A DNA stretch of 64,000 nt from Gimesia aquarii (GCF_007748175.1 NZ_CP037422.1:6278334-6342333), one strand, 5' to 3'; positions 18,200-27,574 are shown, numbered from the stretch's first letter. The notes: a model not told the origin generated them from the letters alone. Made by a program: numbers and translations.

Positions 18200-19822
18200 T
18201 TAATTTGAATCCTGACTTTCCTGCCTCTCCTGATTCAAGATGATTCGGGCATTTTGTAAATGATGGACGACTCTCCAAAGATGATAGCTGACTCTCATTA
18301 ACCATCGATACGCATCCAACTGTCCTAACAGAGCCTCAAAATCTACACCTGCTTTTGTTGATGAAGCGGTCAACTGACGCCGTGTTGCTTTTTGGTTCTG
18401 ATCCAGTTCCAGCCAAAACTCCTCTAAAGACTGTTCTTCAACCATTGCAGAACGACTCTCGAACGACTGCTGCGTTTGAGTTACCAGACAGGCCAACTGG
18501 TCTACAATGTCACTCAATTTCTTAACATTTCGAGTGGCATCCAATCGTTCTCTTTCTATACAACGCCTTGTTAAACGTTGGATATGGTCGAGCGCCAATA
18601 ATACTTCCTGATAGCATCGAAGCGTCTCCCGGTCAGATTCAGAGATGTTGATTCTCCGCATATAGAGGGAAGTCGTTTCCAGCGTATCTCGATATTGCTC
18701 TAACTCCTGACTAATCTGCATACGATCAATTTCATCAAATGACAATATTGTTCGTAGTAACTTTAAAATACTTTGAAAAACATCAGCCAGCGTAGAACGA
18801 GAAGCTTCAATCGCAACATTGGGATTCTGAATCAATGACTCTTCGAGGCGTTCCGATTGATCATTGACTGCTTGTGGAATGATGCGAGTAATCAGTTGGG
18901 AAAATTGACCTATGAAGGGAACTAAAATGAGAATCCCTACAAAATTAAACAGACTGTGAAAAGCGACCAGTGCAAATTCCGGTGAGGCATTATTCCCGGA
19001 ATTGAGATAATGATTCCAAACCCAGATATAAACGGGTAACAAAAAATAAGCGACAACGGCTGTCACAACGTTATAAAACACATGTGCCAACCCCGTTCTT
19101 CTCGCAGCAACTGAACCTCCCAACGTCGCCATCAACGCTGTAAACGTCGTTCCCACATCAAAGCCAATCACCATCGCGGATGCTTGTGCCAGAGAAATGG
19201 TGCCTGTACTGACGGCTGTCAAAGCCATCGCCACACCGGCACTGGAAGACTGAGTCACTAATGTGATTCCCACGCCAATAAAAACCAATAGTAAACGTCC
19301 CGTCCAGGTATCCGAGGGAAATGATTCTGGAGTCACACTATCTGTAAGTCCGGACATGCCTATTTGCAGACTGTCTATTCCCACAAAAATCAGACCAAAC
19401 CCAGCCAAAGCAAATCCGGCTGCTGCAATTCGTTTCCTAGCGAATAAATTCAGAATGACACCGATGAGTATCAAAGGAAACGCGACTAATCCCAATTTAA
19501 ATTTAAAACCAAAGAACGCAACAATCCAACCGGTAATCGTCGTTCCCAGATTCGCTCCCAAAACGATCCCCAGTGACTGAGACAATGTCAACAATCCCGC
19601 CCCCGCAAAACCAACGGCGGTTACAGTCGTTGCACTGGACGACTGCAAAACGGCTGTGACAATAGCACCTGTCGTGATGCCAGTCACGAGGCTCTTTGTA
19701 AATTTCGCAATCATGCGGCGGATGGTGTCGCCGGCAAGCTCTTTCAGGCCACGTGTCAATATGACCATGCCTAGTAAAAATAAGCCTAAGCCACCCAGCG
19801 AATTAATGATCCCTGAATCCAT
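18200..19822 (-). CDS. Na/Pi cotransporter family protein with PhoU-like tail
   Basis: The ATG at 19822 is preferred (540 aa), with GGAAGAG just upstream; a TTG at 19843 is in frame. The protein starts INSLGGLGLFLLGMVILTRGL, as PNaS transporters do, and carries two inverted-repeat QSSSA motifs: VLQSSSATTVTAVG near residue 57 and VTQSSSAGVAMALT near 190. About eight transmembrane segments fill residues 5-310. The C-terminal 200 residues are helical (RRINISESDRETLRCYQEVLLALDHIQRL) and resemble PhoU. The family carries out sodium-coupled phosphate uptake or regulation at the inner membrane. It stands alone, sharing a terminator with the lipoprotein gene. Confidence 0.9.
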   Translation of the reverse strand: MDSGIINSLGGLGLFLLGMVILTRGLKELAGDTIRRMIAKFTKSLVTGITTGAIVTAVLQSSSATTVTAVGFAGAGLLTLSQSLGIVLGANLGTTITGWIVAFFGFKFKLGLVAFPLILIGVILNLFARKRIAAAGFALAGFGLIFVGIDSLQIGMSGLTDSVTPESFPSDTWTGRLLLVFIGVGITLVTQSSSAGVAMALTAVSTGTISLAQASAMVIGFDVGTTFTALMATLGGSVAARRTGLAHVFYNVVTAVVAYFLLPVYIWVWNHYLNSGNNASPEFALVAFHSLFNFVGILILVPFIGQFSQLITRIIPQAVNDQSERLEESLIQNPNVAIEASRSTLADVFQSILKLLRTILSFDEIDRMQISQELEQYRDTLETTSLYMRRINISESDRETLRCYQEVLLALDHIQRLTRRCIERERLDATRNVKKLSDIVDQLACLVTQTQQSFESRSAMVEEQSLEEFWLELDQNQKATRRQLTASSTKAGVDFEALLGQLDAYRWLMRVSYHLWRVVHHLQNARIILNQERQESQDSN

Positions 19823-19945
19823 TACTCTTCCGGCAGTATTCAATCTCTAGTTGGGAAATCAGATGATATTACAATCTGACGATCAGCTTCATTCATTTTA
19901 CCATAAAGTAAAATAGGATTCCTACTGTCGGAGAGAGAGTTTGAA

Positions 19946-20749
19946 TTACCAGGCGGTCCAGCCACCATCCACCAGAATATTTTGACCGGTGATATAGCTA
20001 CTGGCATCACTGGCGAGAAAAACAGCTGCTCCTTTCAATTCCGATGGTTTCCCCATACGACCCATCGGGCTATGTTCACAAAGTCGTTCCGCTAAATGTG
20101 CCGGTGCTGCTTCAGAAGGAAAGGGCCCCGGACTCAGACAATTGACGCGCACACGATCCTTGGCCCAATAAACGCTTAAGTGACGGGTCTGATGAATGAG
20201 CCCTCCTTTCATCGTGTGATAGGCCACCGGACTGGCATTACAGATCCCTTCATATGCTTCGGGATAAGATCCCACAACGCCATACATCGAACCAATCATA
20301 ATCACACTGCCATAAGCCTGACGTGTTACGATATGGTCCCGCAACTTACGTGCTAACAGAAAGTAACCAGTCGCGTTCTTCAAATGACGTGAAAACTCCT
20401 CTCCGGTTACATCTCTCCAGTCAGCACCAACCGGGTCATTTCCATTATTCACCAGCACATCAATCTGCCCCGCCTCCTTTAAAGCGGACTCAAAACCTTG
20501 ATCAATGGACGCTTCTTCCATATGGTCGAGTTCAATGCCAACGTGGTTGAGTTTATGAGGATCCGGCATTTGGTCAGCCGTTTGCTGTGCTCGGCTTCGA
20601 TCACGACTACTGACAACCAGGCGAGCCCCCGCTTCAGCCAGACCACGGGCCATAGCACCTCCCAGGTAGCCACTGGCTCCGGAGATCAAAACAGTTTTCC
20701 CAGTGAGATCAAATAACTGCTGAATCGTTGGTTCGTCTGTCGAATTCAT
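19946..20749 (-). CDS. SDR family NAD(P)-dependent oxidoreductase
   Basis: A 267-aa classical short-chain dehydrogenase. The cofactor motif is SGASGYLGGAMARGL (Gly-x3-Gly-x-Gly near residue 20), followed by VVSSRDRSR, where Arg at the strand end hints at NADP(H). LVNNGND is the NAG-like motif, catalytic Ser is in MIGSMYG, and catalytic Tyr/Lys are in AYHTMKGG. The family tail VDGGWTAW closes the protein. It starts 21 nt after the stop of the Gfo/Idh/MocA gene and is probably co-transcribed with it, suggesting a shared sugar or polyol pathway. The substrate is unknown. Confidence 0.92.
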   Translation of the reverse strand: MNSTDEPTIQQLFDLTGKTVLISGASGYLGGAMARGLAEAGARLVVSSRDRSRAQQTADQMPDPHKLNHVGIELDHMEEASIDQGFESALKEAGQIDVLVNNGNDPVGADWRDVTGEEFSRHLKNATGYFLLARKLRDHIVTRQAYGSVIMIGSMYGVVGSYPEAYEGICNASPVAYHTMKGGLIHQTRHLSVYWAKDRVRVNCLSPGPFPSEAAPAHLAERLCEHSPMGRMGKPSELKGAAVFLASDASSYITGQNILVDGGWTAW

Positions 20750-20770
20750 CTGTACTTCTATGATTCCGTT

Positions 20771-21784
20771 TCAGGAGGAAATAAAATCTGCCGGCTCGAT
20801 CCACGACTGTTTCTCGACCGAGTTCAATATGGAAAGGTTCACAGCCAGTGTCTGCACTCCATCTTCAAAAGAGCATAATGGAGGGCATAAATCCTCCAGA
20901 TAATCTAAAAAAGCGTTCGCCTGCCTCTGGAAGAGTGTATCCCGTTCCAGATTTTCATGAAAACCAATCTGCCATTCAGATTCAGGTTCCGTAATCCAAC
21001 GATACCAGCTGTTTTGATATTCAAACCGTAACATGCCCCGCTCACAAACGACAGTAATCGCCGACTCATTCGCTGGCTGATGTTGGTTCAAACTAAAATT
21101 CCCCAAGACACTTCCTTGTCGGGTGATAACATGCACTGTGTCTTCAACATCAACTCCTTCCAGTACTTGATGTGAAAAATCAGCGACCAATGCATCTACT
21201 GGTCCCACTAGATACTCACCCGCATTCATCGAATGCGTTAAGGCATCCTGAACCGCACCGCCTCCCAGTTCTCTGGATTTGTAATAAATATCGCGATAAG
21301 CCGGACGATATGTGGGAAAGTTTTGTCCTGAAACAACAATCAGTTGAACAGGTTTTCCAAACTTCCCGGAATCAAGATCCGCTTTCATCGCAGCCAGAGC
21401 CGGATGCGCACGATAGACATAGGCGACTGCCGCTTTACGACGCGTCTCCTGTAAGAGCGCCTGTAACTCGTCGATTCCCTCAAAGTTTGTACTCAAGGGT
21501 TTTTCAATGAAAAGATCCAATCCAGCCTCAACAGCTTGCTTAGACATTGCGATATGTAAATGCGCGGGAGTCGCAATCACCGCACAGTCATGTGGATCCG
21601 ACAAAGCCGAATCTAAATTCACATACTGCTTTTCGACTTGATATTGTTTACCGATTTTTTCACGCAGGTCAGCATTCAATTCACAGATAGATACCGCTAC
21701 ACGCCCGGTCGACTGGAAACAGCGTAAATGCCGCTCGCCAATCGAACCAACGCCTACGATCAGTAATCGTTTTTGATCTGCCAT
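20771..21784 (-). CDS. Gfo/Idh/MocA family oxidoreductase
   Basis: A 337-aa protein. The N-terminal Rossmann fold carries GVGSIGERHLRCF, then CAVIATPAHLHIAM and the family signature EKPLSTN near residue 95. The C-terminal alpha/beta domain (residues about 125-335) includes YRAHPALAAMK and GGGAVQDALTHSMNAGEYLVG, with the likely catalytic His. These NAD(P)-dependent enzymes oxidise or reduce sugars, inositols or sugar acids in the cytoplasm. The next gene is an SDR, and a GntR-LacI regulator lies upstream past one GH-like gene, consistent with a carbohydrate pathway. The precise substrate is not inferable. Confidence 0.92.
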   Translation of the reverse strand: MADQKRLLIVGVGSIGERHLRCFQSTGRVAVSICELNADLREKIGKQYQVEKQYVNLDSALSDPHDCAVIATPAHLHIAMSKQAVEAGLDLFIEKPLSTNFEGIDELQALLQETRRKAAVAYVYRAHPALAAMKADLDSGKFGKPVQLIVVSGQNFPTYRPAYRDIYYKSRELGGGAVQDALTHSMNAGEYLVGPVDALVADFSHQVLEGVDVEDTVHVITRQGSVLGNFSLNQHQPANESAITVVCERGMLRFEYQNSWYRWITEPESEWQIGFHENLERDTLFQRQANAFLDYLEDLCPPLCSFEDGVQTLAVNLSILNSVEKQSWIEPADFISS

Positions 21785-21915
21785 ATTTTTCTTTTCTTTA
21801 TGAGATCTATCAGAAATAAGATTCCTGTGACCTTGAGACTAATCAAAAAACTCCGGAAAGACCAGTCTGGGTAAACTTTGTCTTCCCGGAGAATAAAGTC
21901 TGAAATCATCTTCTG

Positions 21916-23388
21916 TCAGTCTGTAAACTGTAGCGAATACAAGTCGGCATCTTTCATGACAAATCGTAGTTGAACCGGTTTTCCACTGAGCGCCTTCAAA
22001 TCATCGCCTCCCTTCCAGGTGACGATCCGATTGACTTCGTTTCCAATTTGTTCACGAGAATCAGCTAATGTAAAGCCGGGAATGGGTTTTCCGTTTGCAT
22101 CCTGAATTTCGACTTTGATACCCCCCGCTGCGGAAGTGGAAAAGTTGATCGCTAGCTTAGATCCGTCAAAAATCAATGGTTTCGTTACGAGTTCCCCCCC
22201 TTTATAGTCGGCTCGTACGGAAGCAAACCCATCCAGTCTCAAAGAATAACGTCGCAAATGCGCGGTCGGCTGTGCATAATCCTGGTTAACATAAATTGAC
22301 ATTTCGCTGGGACCAGTCTGAACCACATTCAAAGCAGGATAGTTCGTTCTTGAAACCCAATTTTGAGCACCGATACCACCCGTGATAAATCCGCTCAAGA
22401 ATGTTCGTTGATAAGTATTATCTCCGCGAGTCGTCATCAAAATCGCATCCGAAGTATCTTTAAAGTACTTCGGATGAACTCCTACTTCTTTCGCTTGCGC
22501 GTCCGTTAATACCTGACGCCCTGGCATAAACCGCGCTGCGACGGCCAGATAGATGTGAGGTGCTCGAAAATAGGGATGGGTCTGATTTGTATAAAGATGC
22601 TCAATGGGTGCTTTTTCATTGCGATGGGTATATTCCATTAAAACAGGTTTAGACCAGTGAATAAAATCATCACTTTCAACTCTTGCAATGCGACGTATTC
22701 CATCTTTAAAGACACGAAAATAGCTCAGATACTTCTTCTCCACAGGGGACCAGAATGCTACATTCTGTGAATCGAACATGTAGGGAAAAGGAACCATTTT
22801 TTTGGTAATCACAGCGCCTGCTGGATGTTGTTTCCAATGAATTCCATCTGCCGAAGTAAAGGCAACCAGACCACTCGACATTGTTCCGCCGAGCGCCTTA
22901 TACCGTTCTGCTTTAGGAACACCGGGACGTGTATCAAGAAAAGGCGAGAAGTTATGCGTCATCGGCGCCGCGTCAGCGAGAATAATGTTGTTCTTTTTGT
23001 GGCCCTGTTTTTCAAACAGCGCAAATTCTGGCTTCGTCCAGTGCTTACCATCTTTTGATTCGGCATAACAATACACTTCACCCACATCACCATCAGCTCC
23101 GGCAGTCGGTCTACCCCGGTAATAAGCTCGATAAATGTCACCATCTTTTATGATTGTGCAATATCCGCAAAACAAACCTTCCCAAGGGTTATCAAACTTT
23201 AACACCACACCTTCATCCACAGGATGATGCAATCGTAATTCAGCTCCCTTCATTTTATCGATCAGATAATCATCGACGAACAACTCGCGCTGACTTCCAA
23301 TTTCAAGCGGCTTTGGTTCCCCCGCATAACTCTCTGGTAATGTCAGAATTCCCAGTAAAACGATCAGTATCATCATCTGTTGCTTCAT
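21916..23388 (-). CDS. Exported GH32/GH43-like propeller protein
   Basis: A 490-aa protein with AGGGGAAT upstream of its ATG and a signal peptide (MKQQMMILIVLLGILTLPESYAG). The mature start, IGSQRELFVDDYLIDKMKGAELRLHHP, is characteristic of a widespread planctomycete family. Asp-box-like turns are present (ESKDGKHWTKPEF, SADGIHWKQ), suggesting a five-bladed glycosidase-like propeller, with a small beta domain at the C-terminus. It is annotated variously as glycosyl hydrolase-related or hypothetical; no catalytic residues can be assigned with confidence. Divergent from the regulator at 23581, sharing a palindrome-rich intergenic region, so it is a probable target of that regulator. Confidence 0.75.
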   Translation of the reverse strand: MKQQMMILIVLLGILTLPESYAGEPKPLEIGSQRELFVDDYLIDKMKGAELRLHHPVDEGVVLKFDNPWEGLFCGYCTIIKDGDIYRAYYRGRPTAGADGDVGEVYCYAESKDGKHWTKPEFALFEKQGHKKNNIILADAAPMTHNFSPFLDTRPGVPKAERYKALGGTMSSGLVAFTSADGIHWKQHPAGAVITKKMVPFPYMFDSQNVAFWSPVEKKYLSYFRVFKDGIRRIARVESDDFIHWSKPVLMEYTHRNEKAPIEHLYTNQTHPYFRAPHIYLAVAARFMPGRQVLTDAQAKEVGVHPKYFKDTSDAILMTTRGDNTYQRTFLSGFITGGIGAQNWVSRTNYPALNVVQTGPSEMSIYVNQDYAQPTAHLRRYSLRLDGFASVRADYKGGELVTKPLIFDGSKLAINFSTSAAGGIKVEIQDANGKPIPGFTLADSREQIGNEVNRIVTWKGGDDLKALSGKPVQLRFVMKDADLYSLQFTD

Positions 23389-23453
23389 TTGATTCCCCTA
23401 TTATGAATTTAAGACATCTTGTATCTATTCAATGCAGTTCCAAACTGATTTTA

Positions 23454-23484
23454 CAATATTAACTGAAAAAACCAGTTAATATTG
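23454..23484. promoter_or_regulatory. 12-bp perfect palindrome, candidate operator
   Basis: CAATATTAACTG (23454-23465) and CAGTTAATATTG (23473-23484) are perfect inverted arms with a 7-nt spacer (AAAAAAC). It sits immediately upstream of the -35 element at 23489 and 66 nt from the divergent GH-like start. No T-run follows either arm, so operator is preferred over terminator. Expected ligand: the GntR-LacI protein at 23581. Confidence 0.7.
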
Positions 23485-23488
23485 ATGA

Positions 23489-23516
23489 TTGACAGCACAT
23501 GAACAAGTTGTATCAT
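23489..23516 (+). promoter_or_regulatory. Near-consensus sigma-70 promoter for the GntR-LacI regulator
   Basis: TTGACA (23489-23494) is a perfect -35 and TATCAT (23511-23516) a five-of-six -10, separated by 16 bp. A start of transcription near 23523 would leave a leader of about 58 nt before the ATG at 23581. Confidence 0.7.
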
Positions 23517-23528
23517 ATTTAAATACAA
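23508..23528. promoter_or_regulatory. TTGTAT/ATACAA inverted repeat overlapping the -10
   Basis: TTGTAT (23508-23513) and ATACAA (23523-23528) are 6-bp inverted arms with a 9-nt spacer, covering the -10 element and likely start site; a third TTGTAT occurs at about 23430. The half-site resembles the TTGTAC/GTACAA of AraR, the best-known GntR-LacI fusion regulator, but the spacing is different. Probably an autoregulatory site. Confidence 0.45.
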
Positions 23529-23580
23529 GTAACGCTCCTGGGACTAAATTTCAACCCTATTTCATTAAAATCTATACTCC

Positions 23581-24747
23581 ATGACAACACGTGCTCCTGA
23601 ACCAGAACAGACAGACTCCATTATTCCCGCAATCCAGTCCGGCAAACAGCGCCCGAAATATAAGCAATTAGTCGAACAATTGATCCAGAAGGTAACTCAA
23701 GGCGATGTTCGCCCAGGCGAAGCACTCCCTTCCGAACACCAATTGTGTGAAACCTATCAACTGGCGCGCACAACAGTTCGAAACGCGATGCAACTTCTAG
23801 AACAACAGGGTTGGATCACACGGATTCATGGGAAAGGTTCGTTTGTAAGCACGAAACCTCCGCTCCCGATTTCAAAGACCCTTGATATTTTTGCGTTCGT
23901 GCTCCCGGAAACTCGCACAGGATTTTATCCGTCACTCCAAAGGAGTTTTGAGCAAGCAGCAGCATTAACACAAAATCAGGTTCTTGTCTGTTGTACCGAA
24001 AATAAAGTCGATGCACAGGGAAATACCATTTTGCAACTGATCGACAAACACGTTGCCGGTGTCGCCTTAGTCCCCGCGACAGTACTCGCAACACCCGCTT
24101 ATCAAATTCGCCAACTGCAACAGCATGGGATTCCTGTTGTCTTCTGCCATCGCGAAGTGAAAGGAGTTCAGGCCCCCCTGCTCTCAATCCCCTTTCGAGA
24201 AGTCGGACTTTTAGCAGGACAAACTCTACTCAAACATGGCCACGAGTCAGTAGCTCTCTTTTCTCCTCATCGTGCCACAGCCGCTATTGAATACGAAGCC
24301 GGGCTACGTGAAGCGCTGAGTTCACGAGGCGCCAGCTGTCCTGAACCGTACATTTTTCATGGTCCCAGTTCCCAGCTACACCCTACAGATTACGAACAGG
24401 ACTTGCTGACGACATTGGAAGCAATGTTCAAACAACCAGATCCTCCCACAGCAATCTTTGCTACGTTTGATTCGTTGGCAGAATTAATCTATCTACTACT
24501 AGGTAAAATGGGTTTGCGAGTTCCCGATGATGTCTCGCTGATTGGCTTTGGCGGCACTGTTCGTCATGGTGCCATACAAAGCAGACTGTCCTCCATTACA
24601 GTCGACGAAGTCGCCATTGGCCAGAAAGCAGCCGAACTGCTTACATTAATGAAAGAGGGAACACTACCCATTGATTCTGCAGAAGTCTATTCGATGCCTA
24701 TCAATACGAGCGAAGGACAAACACTGGGCCCCGCCCCTCAGAAGTAG
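23581..24747 (+). CDS. GntR-family regulator with LacI-type ligand domain (AraR architecture)
   Basis: A 388-aa protein. A GntR winged helix occupies residues about 20-95: YKQLVEQLIQKVTQGDVRPGEALPSEHQLCETYQLARTTVRNAM, then IHGKGSFVS. Residues about 105-385 form a periplasmic-binding-protein-like domain of the LacI/GalR type (VVFCHREVKG, LLKHGHESVALFSPH, PTAIFATFDSLAE, DDVSLIGFGG). This fusion typifies AraR-like repressors that bind a sugar and release DNA. The upstream palindromes and promoter point to autoregulation and control of the divergent GH-like gene. The ligand is unknown, but the surrounding sugar enzymes suggest a monosaccharide or a derivative. Confidence 0.92.
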   Translation: MTTRAPEPEQTDSIIPAIQSGKQRPKYKQLVEQLIQKVTQGDVRPGEALPSEHQLCETYQLARTTVRNAMQLLEQQGWITRIHGKGSFVSTKPPLPISKTLDIFAFVLPETRTGFYPSLQRSFEQAAALTQNQVLVCCTENKVDAQGNTILQLIDKHVAGVALVPATVLATPAYQIRQLQQHGIPVVFCHREVKGVQAPLLSIPFREVGLLAGQTLLKHGHESVALFSPHRATAAIEYEAGLREALSSRGASCPEPYIFHGPSSQLHPTDYEQDLLTTLEAMFKQPDPPTAIFATFDSLAELIYLLLGKMGLRVPDDVSLIGFGGTVRHGAIQSRLSSITVDEVAIGQKAAELLTLMKEGTLPIDSAEVYSMPINTSEGQTLGPAPQK

Positions 24748-24774
24748 AGGTAAATCAAATAAATAATTTTACCT
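24748..24774. repeat. 7-bp inverted repeat after the regulator stop
   Basis: AGGTAAA (24748-24754) and TTTACCT (24768-24774) flank an AT-rich 13-nt loop directly after the TAG. There is no T-run, so it is a weak terminator at best or an operator for the M14 gene at 24805. Confidence 0.3.
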
Positions 24775-24804
24775 GAACTCCTTATCAACATCAGGATACT
24801 CAAC

Positions 24805-26484
24805 ATGACTCCGAGACACTCAACTCTCCCTGTTTTCTCATATAGTAGGCAATTTCTCCTATTGCCGTTGGTTCTCTTAGTATCAATGGTGTTTTCCAAT
24901 TCTACCCTTGCCGAAGAAAATGAAGCACTCAAACAAAAGCTGGCGAACCTCCCTCACCCCTGGCAGGAAAAACTGCATCGACTGACACTCAAAGAATACA
25001 CTGAGACACTGAAATACTGGGAAGAAACCTACCCCAAATGGGTACAAGTTGATCGCATTGGTGTCACACGGGAAGGAATTCCACTTTCACTTCTCAAAAT
25101 CACAGATCAAAAAACGGAAGACAAACACAAACAGGTCTGTCTCATGACGGCCTTGCATGGTGGACCGGAACGCAGCGGGACAACTGCGGTGATGCACTAT
25201 ATCGAATGGCTACTGAGTAATGCCCCGGCTGCTCAGGAAACACGTAAAAAACAATTATTACTCATCATTCCGATTATCAATCCTTATGCGTATTTTGAAA
25301 CAGATCGTTTTGGCAACTCTCAAAAAATTGATCCCTACACGGGAGGCGGAACCAACAATTGGGATCTCAAAACATTCCAGTTCAAACACCCTGAAAAATC
25401 TCCTGAAATTATGGCGGTCCTTTCTGTCATTGATGAATTTAAACCTGAAGTTCATGTAGACGTGCATGGCACAGGATTGCAGGAATACAGCCCCGATCAA
25501 TTGGGCTCCCGCGAACGGTATCGCGGTCAAACCATGTTTGAAGTGACTGGTTCCGCGTATTCTAATTTCACACTTCGCCCCTGGGATTGGCGTATCACAG
25601 AAGCCATCAACAAGGCGGGTATGAAAGCCGGCTATGGCTATGATCGCTTCGAAGCGGATGCACAAAGATTATTCTGGGGAAATCAGCTCACAGCGATGTC
25701 AAAAAAGCTGTGGCTGGGGCGTCCCATATTTTACACTGCTCATTACGGATATGCCCGGTATCACACTATGATTATGGCATTTGAAGTAGGTTGGGAAAGT
25801 AGTGGGTTGGAGCGGTTAAAAGGCTTGATGAATATCGGTAATTCCAACTGGAATGGCGCTTATTTTCCCGGCTATCCGGTGAATCGAATGCAATCTTACA
25901 TCGGGCATTTCGTCAGTGCCTGGGGTAAGACACCACAAGCACGCAGGCAAAGCCGCGTCGAACTCTGGCAAAAGCAACCGCGCCTCTCACAGGCAGTTCT
26001 CTATCCTCAAACTGCGGGAAGGGATACCTACATCATTGCAACCTCAGCAAAAAGTAGTGAGTTGCTGTCACCAGACATCAAACAATTCCTGGAAAACATT
26101 AAGCCGATCCCAACGATCAATCACAGCGTCCTCCAAGCCATTGTCGATGATGGACCGGAAATCAAAATCGCAGTCAGCAAAGGTCAATCGGCTAAAGAGG
26201 AAACTCCCATTGAACATGGTATTGCGTTTCAATTACGCATTCCTTATCAAAATCCAGACTTAGTCGATATTCGAGTGAACGGTCACGTATTGCAAAAGAG
26301 TGCGACTGATGGCTACGTCACCTGGTATGGGGACGGATTTACTCACGTACAAATCAATGTGCCTCCGAAAAAATCAAAAACCAATGACCTCTATATCATT
26401 ACCTGTTTGTATCACCCTCAGGAAAAAAGGTCGTACGGTTGGAAACCGCCACAGGCAGTAATGGATCGACTAGAGAAAAAATAA
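24805..26484 (+). CDS. Exported M14-family zinc carboxypeptidase-like protein
   Basis: A 559-aa protein with AGGA 8 nt before its ATG and a signal peptide cut near residue 37 (...NSTLAEE). The M14 fold is indicated by YTETLKYWEETYPKWVQVDRIGVTREGIPL, the metal site region LHGGPERSG, the IPIINPYAY strand, VHVDVHGTG (third zinc ligand) and the late AFEVGWESSG that would hold the catalytic Glu. The first site reads H-G-G-P-E, one residue longer than the usual HxxE. The family hydrolyses C-terminal amino acids or peptidoglycan/amide bonds. It follows the regulator and precedes the sialidase-like gene in the same direction, so it may be part of the same regulon. Confidence 0.8.
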   Translation: MTPRHSTLPVFSYSRQFLLLPLVLLVSMVFSNSTLAEENEALKQKLANLPHPWQEKLHRLTLKEYTETLKYWEETYPKWVQVDRIGVTREGIPLSLLKITDQKTEDKHKQVCLMTALHGGPERSGTTAVMHYIEWLLSNAPAAQETRKKQLLLIIPIINPYAYFETDRFGNSQKIDPYTGGGTNNWDLKTFQFKHPEKSPEIMAVLSVIDEFKPEVHVDVHGTGLQEYSPDQLGSRERYRGQTMFEVTGSAYSNFTLRPWDWRITEAINKAGMKAGYGYDRFEADAQRLFWGNQLTAMSKKLWLGRPIFYTAHYGYARYHTMIMAFEVGWESSGLERLKGLMNIGNSNWNGAYFPGYPVNRMQSYIGHFVSAWGKTPQARRQSRVELWQKQPRLSQAVLYPQTAGRDTYIIATSAKSSELLSPDIKQFLENIKPIPTINHSVLQAIVDDGPEIKIAVSKGQSAKEETPIEHGIAFQLRIPYQNPDLVDIRVNGHVLQKSATDGYVTWYGDGFTHVQINVPPKKSKTNDLYIITCLYHPQEKRSYGWKPPQAVMDRLEKK

Positions 26485-26539
26485 CGGATTCAAATGCTAT
26501 TCAATCTGATTTAACGTCAATAACATTAAGGAACCCACC

Positions 26540-27544
26540 ATGAAAAAAGCCGCATCACTCATCGCAGTTTTGACTCTGATACTACACTCATCATCTCTAT
26601 TGGAAGCTTCGAAGCCGGTTCAACTGAAACTGGAAAGCGTCGAAAAAATCTGGGACCAAGACCCGCATAACGCTTTCACAGGACTTACCCGTTTTAAAGA
26701 CCAATGGTTTTGTGTTTTCCGTACGGGAAAAGCCCATGTTTCTGCAGATGGTGCATTACAAGTACTCTGTTCAAAAGACGGCAAAAACTGGAAACCGGTC
26801 GCTCGCATCACCTCTGATACAGCCGACTTACGAGATGCTAAAATTAGCGTCACTCCCCAAGGACAACTCATGTTAAGCGGTGCCGCCGCCTTGCATCAAC
26901 CTGCTTCCATGAGACACCAATCGATGACCTGGTTTTCAGATGACGGAACACATTGGTCAAAGGGATACAAAATCGGCGATCCCAACATGTGGCTCTGGGG
27001 TATGAAGTGGAATGATGGCAATGTTTACTCGATTGGATATCACACTGGAAAAAAAGGTCCGAAATTCACGCGTCTCTATAAAAGCAGTGACGGAAAAAAA
27101 TACGAAACGGTCGTCGATACATTAATCGATAAGGGGTACTCCAACGAAAGTTCTCTTGTCTTTACCAAAGATAAAACCTGTTATTGTCTGCTCCGACGAG
27201 ACGGAAGTGGGAAAGGAGCCACGGGACTGCTGGGCATCTCAAAGCCACCTTATACAGATTGGCAATGGAAAGACCTGGGAGTGAAAATTGGTGGCCCGGA
27301 ACTGTTTCAACTGCCCGATGGTCGTTTTCTGGCAACAGTGCGTCTTTATTCCCCTAAAGCACATACATCGATTTGCCAAATTGATGTTGAAAAAGGCACA
27401 CTCACAGAACTGCTCGAATTACCCAGTGGTGGCGATACCAGTTATGCCAATATGGTTCTACATGATGGTTTACTCAATGTCAGCTACTATTCCAGCCATG
27501 AAGGTAAGACGTCTATTTACTTTGCTAAACTCAGCTACAAATAA
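26540..27544 (+). CDS. Exported sialidase-like (exo-alpha-sialidase/BNR) propeller protein
   Basis: A 334-aa protein, AAGGAA upstream, signal peptide to about residue 23. At least three Asp-box motifs (S-x-D-x-G-x-x-W/Y) are visible: CSKDGKNWKPV, FSDDGTHWSKG and KSSDGKKYETV, which define the six-bladed sialidase/BNR fold. An early Arg-containing strand (FTGLTRFKDQWFCVFRTG) could contribute to the active site. Not all catalytic residues of true sialidases can be assigned, so the substrate may be another sugar acid. It is 56 nt downstream of the M14 gene and is closed by a strong terminator, so the regulator-M14-sialidase genes may be one unit. Confidence 0.82.
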   Translation: MKKAASLIAVLTLILHSSSLLEASKPVQLKLESVEKIWDQDPHNAFTGLTRFKDQWFCVFRTGKAHVSADGALQVLCSKDGKNWKPVARITSDTADLRDAKISVTPQGQLMLSGAAALHQPASMRHQSMTWFSDDGTHWSKGYKIGDPNMWLWGMKWNDGNVYSIGYHTGKKGPKFTRLYKSSDGKKYETVVDTLIDKGYSNESSLVFTKDKTCYCLLRRDGSGKGATGLLGISKPPYTDWQWKDLGVKIGGPELFQLPDGRFLATVRLYSPKAHTSICQIDVEKGTLTELLELPSGGDTSYANMVLHDGLLNVSYYSSHEGKTSIYFAKLSYK

Positions 27545-27574
27545 ACTCAATTCACTGTCGTCTGGTCATTTTAC

